Below are positions 16,673 through 24,621 of a DNA stretch of 27,821 bases, piece by piece. Both the position numbers and the translations under genes were made by a program. How positions within the stretch are numbered: position 1 is the first letter of the stretch; the number at the start of each line of letters is the position of its first letter. This stretch comes from CBDDLJ01 sp965230635 (GTDB taxonomy: Bacteria; Pseudomonadota; Gammaproteobacteria; UBA1113). The notes below the pieces were generated by a model. It was not told the origin of the DNA. It searched no databases and saw only the letters and a program-made list of their open reading frames with translations. Location: positions 1-27,821 of the forward strand of contig CBDDLJ010000005.1 of the NCBI GenBank assembly GCA_965230635.1. The letters run 5' to 3'.

Positions 16673-19600
16673 ATGTTAACAACTGCAGCAAAGGTAAAAA
16701 AAGCAGATGGGTATATGGCTCAAGCCAGCAAAAAGGGAAATGCTGAGGGCCAGTTTATAGTTTATGGTCGTGCTTGGAAGCTATTGAAGCAGCTCAATGA
16801 TCCAGCATATTATGCTAGGCAGCGCGATTGTTTAGAAAAATTAATTGTTGTTTGCCATCAAATGACAGATTGGGATGATGAGGAACGTGATGCAGCAATT
16901 GCAAAATATCAAGCCGCGTTAGATAAACTGCCGTCGCCGTTGTCAGAAAAAGAAAAGGACTTGCTGACAAAAGTGCGCGATATGATAGAGAAGAAGACGA
17001 CAAGCGACAATGTGGATAGCCATTTCTTCGCTTATCAACAGGCTTGGAAGCAGTTAAAGAAGCAAAAGTCGCCCGCGCTGATGCCAACGATGCGCGATTG
17101 TTTAGAAAAATTAATGGCTGTTTGCCATCGAATGACGGATTGGGGAGAAGAGGAGCGCAACGAAGCGATTCAGAAATATCAAACTATTTTAGCGGGATTA
17201 TCCGGAACAGCCTCAACGCCGTTGGCAAATACAGCTGTCAATCAGACATCGCCTGCTGTGCCTCCTGCTACCCCGTTACCCTCAGCAGCGGCAGTGAGTC
17301 AGCCGGTCGTAGCCGGTCCAACCTCTTCCTCGGCAATGCCAGGGCTAGCACCAAAAATAACCGAGTTATTTTCGGTGGTGCCATTTGCCAATACCGATAA
17401 GCTGGTGCAGGCGTACCAATTGCAAAAAGAACGTTGCTTACAACACCCTGAGGATGGGTCGGCCAAACAACACTTACATGACATTGAAGATATCATTCAG
17501 GATAAAATCATTGCAAATGAAATCAAACTAAGTCAAGCATCACTGAAACAGAGCGTTGTCTTATTGGGTGCAGGCTTAAGCGATAAGACCATGCAATTAC
17601 TGATGAACCAATTGTTTAAGCTCATTGCGGATAACCCGTTAGATTTTTTGGATGAATTCACCGCAACCAACCTAGGTATGATGAAAGCAGGGGACAAATT
17701 AACGGATACACAATTAACACAAATAACGTCATCGCTGGTTCAGCAAATGCAAGGCTTGCATGCCCCGGACATTGCCATGACGTGCTTGGTACTCAATACA
17801 TTGTACCAAACGTTAGCGACGATGATGAGTAAACAGGTAAGCCATGTCAGCCAGGCATTACATTTGAAGCCGATTAAAGCGGCGTTGTATAATTTAAAGC
17901 GCCGATTGCATGCTGTCGACACGAAGTCACATAGTGAAGTAGAGCAACTTCAGTGGGCAGATATCGAGGCGACGATTGCGTATGCATTGGATGGTTTGAC
18001 GCGCTTTTCCACGGAGAAAACACCGTGGCAACAACGCGCACATTACGCCAGAATCACCGGCGCTTTACTACTACAAGCCGTGGGTGTGGGTGGCGCTGTT
18101 GTAGAGTCAGTGGGTAACCCCGTATCTTCGGGTGGCGCCATCAATGCGGCGGTGGGATTATTGTACCGTTTGTGGCGGCGCGGTAAAACAATCTACCGTT
18201 ACTGCCATTGCCGCCAGTCTTATTTTGCTGCATTAAAAAAATGGCAGGTGGATTTTGTCAAAAACGTATTACCTAAGCACGCATTGTGGGACAATGCGTT
18301 GACATCCCTGAAACTGCCGATTGAAGATAACGATAAAAGCCGGTCATGGCTGACGAATAGCAATGCCCAAGTAGGGGTCATGCGCACATTGATGGCTATT
18401 TATGATGCACCCATCCAAGGGATAGATGCGCCCAAGATAAGGGCGACTTTGCAGAGAAAGACAGTGCAATTGTTAACTAACTATTACCAACAGTCAATAA
18501 ACCAGCCAGAGGAAAGCCATCAATTGGTACGCTTAACCGCAGCGCAACATTTGTTGTCTTTACAGCCGCAACTGACTGCGTTGCAGACAGCGCATATCAA
18601 CACACTGATCACACCGGCCGATCGTGAGTTAATCAAGTCAATTCAGGCTGAGCAGACGACAGCGGATGAAGCGCGAGTTATCACGATTGACTCACCAACA
18701 AATATTGCGTTGCAAGGTTGGTGTCAGAGTTATCCAGATGATGAAGAGTTGTATCGGTTATTAAGAAGTTACCCAACGCTGCCAGCGGCAGAAAAAGGCG
18801 GGTTTCTTTTATGTATGCAGGAATTTGTTAAATACGGCAGCACAAAGAAGATTTCTTATTGGGGGCGTGAAGTGATTGCTGCGCTGGGTGAAGAGTTTGT
18901 TTCTGCTATCCGGCGATTACCGGCATGTGGCGGTTCTGCTGGTCCGGCGAAGTTTACGTCTGCTGCTATTATGGCAGCAGCCCGCGGCAGAATTATTGCG
19001 CACAAAGAGGATATTGATGAGGCTAAACGAGTCAAAATGGAGATGTTACGAGACCATTTGGGGATCCTGAACGACATGGCGACTCAACATGGCCTGTTTG
19101 ATCGCTGGGAAGCGCGGATGGATAAATGGCATATTGGTGATTTAATTGCAGCTGGGATGATTGAAGCGACCGTCGCGGAGGTCATATCGCCAAATGAAGT
19201 CGATGTTGAAATTTTATCTGGCCAGGCAGATGCAGCAGCACTTGTGGCTAGAACAAAAAAAACTCAGCCGCTAGTAGCACACTGCAGTGACTCGGTTTCA
19301 CGGGGTACTGATACGAAAGCTGCTGTGATAGCGGATGTTGCGCCGAATCCCTTCGCGAGTTATAGCCACACTGATAACTCGACTATTTTCATTTTTGGTC
19401 AGTTATCGATTGATCCAAAATTTCCGATTGATTCGTTATTAGATAAGTTAGCAGTGTTACTGAGATCAGGTCGTCAAGGGTTGTCGTTGGAATTAATGCA
19501 GCTTGCGGAGCGATTTAACACGTCAGGGACATCGGAACGGGCTTTGTATTGCTATGCAGCGGCGTATTGTGCCCATTTACAAGACCAATCCCTTTGCCCA

Positions 19601-22600
19601 CCAAGGCTTGTTCCTTGTATAGAGCGATTGCTGAATACGTTAGCGGACATCGGTTTTGCGCCGGATGCAAGGCTGCGCTGCATGCAAAAACCTAACAATG
19701 CAGAAGGGGAGACGTGGTTACATTATTTTATTGCGACATATCCGGCTCCTCATTTGATTGATTATTTGCTTGACCAAGAACAACACCGGTGGCAGTTACA
19801 GGCACGTTACCGGGGTAAGACACCGCTGATGCTGGCGATACAATCCGGGGATGATGCGCTATGTAGACAATTGCTGGCTCATGGTGCAACGACGGCGGGT
19901 TGCGATGGTGCTGGTAACACGTGTTTACATTTAATTTGCCGGCAAGGATTCAGCAAGGTGATCATGCACTTATTGGCAGTTGCCAAGTTAGCAAGCACGG
20001 AGACGGTGGGTCCGATCAATGCGGCGGGTGATACGGTACTGCATGCATTGTGTACATCGGGTTGCGATGAGTGGCACTGCTATGAAGGCATACTCAAGCG
20101 CTTTCCATCGATGGCTAATCAGCGCAACCTTGCGGGTTATTTTCCATTGCAGCTTGCAGCTTGTTATGCGCCGTTGGCAATTTTTACCGCGCTACAGGCA
20201 AAGACAACGGCGGTTCTCAGCGCGGGAGAAGACGGGAAAACGTGTTTGCATTTAGCAGCAGAGTTTGGTAATGCGGCTATTGTGAAGCTTTTGGCACCTC
20301 AGGGCGAGGTGAATGCGTTGGATAGAATGCAGTGTACTCCCTTGCAGCTTGCTGCCCGAGGAGGGCAACTGGGGCAGGGACGCAGTGCAGAAGATTATCG
20401 ACAGGTGTTTATCGCACTGCTGCAGCACGGGGCGGATGAAACCGTAAAGAACTGTCAAGGCCAGACTGTCCGTGATACAGTGTCACATTGCCAGGCGATA
20501 CAGGAGGCTTTTGAACAAGCATGGATGCAATTGACACCGCAGCGTTGGCAGGCGCAGTGTGCGATGTATTATACGCAGCCGTCATTTGTTAACAAGCCAT
20601 TATTTGATATGGATTATTTTTCCTTAGCAGATTATTTTGTGAATCTTCAGGTAATAGTGAAGGTGAGTAAGACAAACGAGGTATCTCAAAACAATGATGA
20701 TAAGCGCTCTTATAAGCCATTACGAGAGCGAGATAGGCTAGAGGGTAATAAAAAGGCCATTGATGATTTAGTGCAGTTGTTTGACGCTAATACGTATCAA
20801 GACGTTAATGGAAACCAAACGAATAAGGTAACGACAGTCCTCATTTCAGGTGCTGCAGGTGTAGGTAAAACCACGCTGAGTGATTATATTGCATATCAGT
20901 GGGCACGCTTTAGACAGGGTGAGGGAAAAGCAGGATTGTGGTCAACGTTTGATGTGGTTCTGATAATTCGATGTCGTTACTTACACGAAAAGATGCTTAA
21001 TTCCGATTGGACAGATGCTGATTTGTTGCGTTTTGCCTGCTTAGGCGGTTTATCAGTATCAGCGTGTGAGATGCAGTATATACTTCGACAGATGGGTGAG
21101 ATACCGGAAAAATGCTTGCTTTTATTCGATGGTTTGGATGAATTGCCAGAAGTTAAGCGAGAGAGTGTGACAGGACGATTGCTGGCCCGTTTATTTAACC
21201 TGCCGTTTAAGAAGATAGTAACAACCCGGCCTTATGCGATGAGTAATTTATGCCAATGGACAAAGCATCAAGGTTTAGCAGAAATCAGTGGGTTTAAGAA
21301 TGATAATATTTCTGCCTATTTTAAAAAAGTATTAAAAGGTAAGAATGACAAACCAGAGACTTTTATTAAGGTGTTAAAAGACAATCAAAATACGTGGGAG
21401 ATGGCGCACATCCCGATTAATGCGTATTTGCTAAAGCGATGGTGGAAATTCTCTATAAATAAGCAAGATATATCTGTACTGGCACACTTGTCTCGAGATG
21501 ATTTGTACGCAGCCCTGATGGTGGACTTATTCCGCGTCTGGAAAAATAAAAAGCACAAGTTAAAAAAAGCGGAATTACTGTTTAACAATAATATTGTTAA
21601 TAATAAGGAATATAAGAGATTGATGATAATATTAGGTCAGTGGGCATTTGAGGGGCTGGTAAGAAATACCACTGATTTGGCGCTGGATTGGTTGGATGGT
21701 GTAACACCAAAACAAGGTGATTATACATTAATGAAAAAATGTGAGTTAGCGGACGACGACATAGAGTCGCTAGAACAATCCGGTTTAATTAAGCAAATTA
21801 GCAAGCCGGATAGTAGCGACTTACAATATCGTTTTCTGCATTTATCCTTTCAAGAATTTTTAGCAGCGAGTGCTATTGCTAATTATTTAATTACTGGAAC
21901 CGAGGAAGAAAAAAGCCAAATTGACAATATTATCAATGCTTATAAATTTCATCCCAATTTTACCTTGGTTTGGCCATTTGTGTCAGGGTGTTTAAAGCAG
22001 CACCCACATATATTGGAACATTTTTTTGAACAATTTTTTATAAAGGGACCTCGGGACTGCATAGGCATTATCGAGAATAAATTGCTACTGCATTGCTTGG
22101 AGGCAAGTTTTCCTGATACCCAATTAATACCAATAAAGCAGCAGCTACTAGATGTAATTATGCAGCTTGAAGGTAAGGCGTATAGCACACAAGAAGAAAT
22201 AACCGAAGCACTCAGCTATTGTCCTAATCTAATCACTTATTGTGCTAACAGTGTAGTCATGCTGATAGAGAATAAGGCAGTCACTAGTAGCGCTAGATGT
22301 GAGTTGGCCAAGGTCTGCGTTACCCAGTTGCCTGTCTGGCCGGGACAGGGCGCGCTTTGCAATCAAGTGATAGGCTTGCTGGAAAATGAAGAAATCGATG
22401 AATGGCTTCGCAGATCGTTGGCCAAAGCTTTTGTTACCCAGCTACCTAACTGGCCGGAGCAGGATACTATCTGTAAAAAAGTAGTCAGCTTGCTGGAAAA
22501 TGAAGAAATCAATGTGTGGGTTCGCAATTCATTGGCTGAAGCCTTTGTTACCCAGTTGCCTACCTGGCCAGAGCAAGACGCTCTCTGTAAAAAAATGGTC

Positions 22601-24382
22601 GGTATGCTGGAAAATGGAAAAGCCGATGCATGGTTTCGCAGCTCGTTGGCCGAGGCTTGTGTTGCCCAGTTGTCTGCCTGGCCTAAGCGGGACACCCTCT
22701 GCAACCAAGTGGTAGGCTTGCTGGAAAATGAAGAAATAGAGCAAGAGGACCGCTGTGAATTGGCCAAATCCTTTGCTACTCAGCTACCTGCCTGGCCTGA
22801 GCGGGATGCTCTCTGTAAAAAAGTGGCCGGCATGCTGGAAAATGAAAAAATCGATGAACAGGTTCGCAGTGGGTTGGCGAAGGTCTTTGTTGCCCAGTTG
22901 CCTGCCTGGCCGAGGCAAGATACTCTTTGTAAAAAGATGGTCAGCTTGCTAGGGAATGAAGAAGTCAGCACATGGGTCCGCTGTGAACTTGCTGAGGCCT
23001 GTATTGCCCAGCTACTTGCCTGGCCGAAACAGAGCGACCTTTGCGACCAGATGATCGGTTTGCTGGAAAATGAAGAAATCGATAGTTGGAACCGCTGTAA
23101 TTTGGCTCGGGCATGTATTGATCAACTACCTGCTTGGCCGGAGCAGGATGCTCTTTGTAAAAAGATCATCAGCATGCTGGCAAATGAAGAAAACTATTAT
23201 GAAGGTCGCTGTGAGTTAGCTAAGGCTTATGCTGCCCAGCTGCCTGCCTGGCCAAAGCAGGATACTTTATTTAATCAGGTGATCGACATACTGGCAAATG
23301 AAGAAATTGATAATGAAGTCCGCTGGGAGTTGGCCAAAGCCTTTGTTGCCCAGCTGCCTGCCTGGCCAAAGCAGAAGACTCTCTGTAAAAAAATGATCGA
23401 CTTGCTAGGAAATGAGAAAATTGACGAATGGACTCGTTGTAAGTTCGCTAAGGCCTGTGTTGCTCAGTTGCTTGACTGGCCAAAGCAGGACGGCCTCTGT
23501 AAACAGGTGACTGATTTGCTGGAAAATGCAGAAGTCGATGAAATGGCTCGCTATGAGTTGGCTACAGTCTGTGTTAACCAACTACCTGCCTGGCCAGAGC
23601 AGGATACTTTACATAACCAGGTGATTGGTATGCTGAAAAATGAAGAAATCGATGAGGAGATTCGCTGTAAGTTGGTAACGGCCTGTATTGCCCAACTACC
23701 TGCCTGGCCAGAGCAAGATACTTTCTGTAACCAAGTAGTCGGCATGCTCGAGAATGAAGAAATTTATGAAGAGGTCCGCTGTGAGCTGGTCAAGGCCTGT
23801 GCTGCCCAACTACCTGCCTGGCGAGAGCAGGATGCCTTCTGTAACCAGGTGGTTGACTTGATGAGAAATGAAAAAATCGATGTATATGTTCGTCGTAAAT
23901 TGATTAATATTATTATCCATCTGCCTGACTGGTCGGAGCAAGATGCCCTTTTTAAAAAAGTGATCGACTTGTTAGAAAATGAAGAAATCGATGACGAGGT
24001 TCGTGGTCGTTTGGCCAAAGTCTTAGTTTCTGAGATATCGAAATTACCCGATGAGAGGGCAAATAAGGTAATCAAGAGCGCTTTAACGGAAGATGCAGAA
24101 GATGACTGGCTTTTTTCATCGTGCTTCTTGGATATACCAGCTTATTTATTACTTAATCAGTATATGAATGCAGGTGAAAAAGCTCAATCAAGAGTGAGAC
24201 ATCAGTTATTAGCGAACTATGTGTTATTATTTGGCCATAATGGGATAGTGAGGGTGCGTGAATTTGGGGAAGAAAAGACAGTAGATCTATCTTTACACGC
24301 TTTTGATTGTATAATGCAAGATATGAGTCAATATCGATTACTCGATGAAATACTTTCTATAGGGAGAGTAAACCGACCATAG
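16673..24382 (+). CDS. Giant ankyrin-NACHT-helical-repeat protein (STAND-type NTPase), 2569 aa
   Basis: This is a multidomain protein of the NLR/STAND type. In order: two copies of a ~60-residue helical unit 90 residues apart (RDCLEKLxxVCHxMTDW, about 20-85 and 110-175), a Pro/Ala/Ser linker (180-225), and an unrecognised helical region with a Gly/Ala-rich hydrophobic stretch (about 461-502). About six ankyrin repeats follow (1007-1285; GKTPLMLAIQSGDDALCRQLLAHGA, GKTCLHLAAEFGNAAIVKLL). The NACHT domain has Walker A GAAGVGKTT (Lys1399) and Walker B LLLFDGLDE (Asp1486, Asp1489). A winged-helix-like motif FLHLSFQEFLAA lies near 1721, then 15 repeats of 38 residues (1875-2443) and a C-terminal cap. 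The start has an AAGGAG ribosome binding site. By family knowledge, NACHT proteins oligomerise on ligand binding, and the C-terminal repeats would be the sensor. It could be an anti-phage sensor or a secreted host-directed protein. No signal peptide is visible. Confidence 0.93.
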   Translation: MLTTAAKVKKADGYMAQASKKGNAEGQFIVYGRAWKLLKQLNDPAYYARQRDCLEKLIVVCHQMTDWDDEERDAAIAKYQAALDKLPSPLSEKEKDLLTKVRDMIEKKTTSDNVDSHFFAYQQAWKQLKKQKSPALMPTMRDCLEKLMAVCHRMTDWGEEERNEAIQKYQTILAGLSGTASTPLANTAVNQTSPAVPPATPLPSAAAVSQPVVAGPTSSSAMPGLAPKITELFSVVPFANTDKLVQAYQLQKERCLQHPEDGSAKQHLHDIEDIIQDKIIANEIKLSQASLKQSVVLLGAGLSDKTMQLLMNQLFKLIADNPLDFLDEFTATNLGMMKAGDKLTDTQLTQITSSLVQQMQGLHAPDIAMTCLVLNTLYQTLATMMSKQVSHVSQALHLKPIKAALYNLKRRLHAVDTKSHSEVEQLQWADIEATIAYALDGLTRFSTEKTPWQQRAHYARITGALLLQAVGVGGAVVESVGNPVSSGGAINAAVGLLYRLWRRGKTIYRYCHCRQSYFAALKKWQVDFVKNVLPKHALWDNALTSLKLPIEDNDKSRSWLTNSNAQVGVMRTLMAIYDAPIQGIDAPKIRATLQRKTVQLLTNYYQQSINQPEESHQLVRLTAAQHLLSLQPQLTALQTAHINTLITPADRELIKSIQAEQTTADEARVITIDSPTNIALQGWCQSYPDDEELYRLLRSYPTLPAAEKGGFLLCMQEFVKYGSTKKISYWGREVIAALGEEFVSAIRRLPACGGSAGPAKFTSAAIMAAARGRIIAHKEDIDEAKRVKMEMLRDHLGILNDMATQHGLFDRWEARMDKWHIGDLIAAGMIEATVAEVISPNEVDVEILSGQADAAALVARTKKTQPLVAHCSDSVSRGTDTKAAVIADVAPNPFASYSHTDNSTIFIFGQLSIDPKFPIDSLLDKLAVLLRSGRQGLSLELMQLAERFNTSGTSERALYCYAAAYCAHLQDQSLCPPRLVPCIERLLNTLADIGFAPDARLRCMQKPNNAEGETWLHYFIATYPAPHLIDYLLDQEQHRWQLQARYRGKTPLMLAIQSGDDALCRQLLAHGATTAGCDGAGNTCLHLICRQGFSKVIMHLLAVAKLASTETVGPINAAGDTVLHALCTSGCDEWHCYEGILKRFPSMANQRNLAGYFPLQLAACYAPLAIFTALQAKTTAVLSAGEDGKTCLHLAAEFGNAAIVKLLAPQGEVNALDRMQCTPLQLAARGGQLGQGRSAEDYRQVFIALLQHGADETVKNCQGQTVRDTVSHCQAIQEAFEQAWMQLTPQRWQAQCAMYYTQPSFVNKPLFDMDYFSLADYFVNLQVIVKVSKTNEVSQNNDDKRSYKPLRERDRLEGNKKAIDDLVQLFDANTYQDVNGNQTNKVTTVLISGAAGVGKTTLSDYIAYQWARFRQGEGKAGLWSTFDVVLIIRCRYLHEKMLNSDWTDADLLRFACLGGLSVSACEMQYILRQMGEIPEKCLLLFDGLDELPEVKRESVTGRLLARLFNLPFKKIVTTRPYAMSNLCQWTKHQGLAEISGFKNDNISAYFKKVLKGKNDKPETFIKVLKDNQNTWEMAHIPINAYLLKRWWKFSINKQDISVLAHLSRDDLYAALMVDLFRVWKNKKHKLKKAELLFNNNIVNNKEYKRLMIILGQWAFEGLVRNTTDLALDWLDGVTPKQGDYTLMKKCELADDDIESLEQSGLIKQISKPDSSDLQYRFLHLSFQEFLAASAIANYLITGTEEEKSQIDNIINAYKFHPNFTLVWPFVSGCLKQHPHILEHFFEQFFIKGPRDCIGIIENKLLLHCLEASFPDTQLIPIKQQLLDVIMQLEGKAYSTQEEITEALSYCPNLITYCANSVVMLIENKAVTSSARCELAKVCVTQLPVWPGQGALCNQVIGLLENEEIDEWLRRSLAKAFVTQLPNWPEQDTICKKVVSLLENEEINVWVRNSLAEAFVTQLPTWPEQDALCKKMVGMLENGKADAWFRSSLAEACVAQLSAWPKRDTLCNQVVGLLENEEIEQEDRCELAKSFATQLPAWPERDALCKKVAGMLENEKIDEQVRSGLAKVFVAQLPAWPRQDTLCKKMVSLLGNEEVSTWVRCELAEACIAQLLAWPKQSDLCDQMIGLLENEEIDSWNRCNLARACIDQLPAWPEQDALCKKIISMLANEENYYEGRCELAKAYAAQLPAWPKQDTLFNQVIDILANEEIDNEVRWELAKAFVAQLPAWPKQKTLCKKMIDLLGNEKIDEWTRCKFAKACVAQLLDWPKQDGLCKQVTDLLENAEVDEMARYELATVCVNQLPAWPEQDTLHNQVIGMLKNEEIDEEIRCKLVTACIAQLPAWPEQDTFCNQVVGMLENEEIYEEVRCELVKACAAQLPAWREQDAFCNQVVDLMRNEKIDVYVRRKLINIIIHLPDWSEQDALFKKVIDLLENEEIDDEVRGRLAKVLVSEISKLPDERANKVIKSALTEDAEDDWLFSSCFLDIPAYLLLNQYMNAGEKAQSRVRHQLLANYVLLFGHNGIVRVREFGEEKTVDLSLHAFDCIMQDMSQYRLLDEILSIGRVNRP
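20855..21198 (+). repeat. NACHT-core segment shared with the downstream paralogue (copy 1)
   Basis: By hand alignment, 336 of 344 bases match 26473-26816 without gaps. The 135 bases upstream match at about 81% and the ~130 downstream at about 75%. The segment runs from just inside Walker A to shortly after Walker B. The sharp change in identity suggests recent gene conversion or recombination between the two genes. Confidence 0.85.
22295..24001 (+). repeat. Array of 15 tandem 114-bp units encoding 38-aa helical repeats
   Basis: Fifteen in-frame units (one of 37 codons, the others 38) follow the pattern RCELAKACVAQLPAWPEQD, then xLCxQVxxLLENEEIDExV. Conserved positions are Leu/Ala in the first helix, the LPAWP turn, and the LLENEEI end of the second helix; a few surface positions vary (N/K, Q/K, V/I/M). 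Two helices per unit suggest a HEAT/ARM-like solenoid. Neighbouring units are very alike in DNA too, which points to recent amplification or homogenisation. Confidence 0.92.
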
Positions 24383-24398
24383 TGAAGTGAAGCTTTAC

Positions 24399-24471
24399 GG
24401 TATCATTTTATATATATGCCTAGAATGAGTATCACTAGGATATGTGCGTAGAATTATACTCTAATGATACC
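24399..24471. repeat. Imperfect inverted repeat between the two NACHT genes
   Basis: Outer arms ggtatcatt and aatgatacc are perfect complements, with an inner cctag/ctagg stem; the total length is 73 bp, starting 17 bases after the stop of the first NACHT gene. No T-run follows on the plus strand. It may be a weak terminator, an RNA processing site or a remnant element. The rest of the 24383-24621 gap shows only the ribosome binding site GGGGAGAG before the next gene. Confidence 0.4.
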
Positions 24472-24621
24472 TCGATGACAAAGAGTAAATGATGCAAGTG
24501 GATTGTTGGCAGTAGCTATGTCTATAGCAAGGTTGCTGCATCAAAAACCACGTGTTATTGATTCTTTAGAGTAGCGTTTTTATCAATCAGAGAACATAAG
24601 ACAGTAGGGGAGAGAGGCATA

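Noticed and set aside
22295..24001. CRISPR-like periodic repeats
   Set aside because: The 114-bp units are contiguous, in frame and coding, with no spacers.
22363..24075. Long open frames on the minus strand and in other plus frames across the helical-repeat array
   Set aside because: They repeat with the same 114-bp period as the real gene, so they are by-products of the repeats, with no ribosome binding sites of their own.
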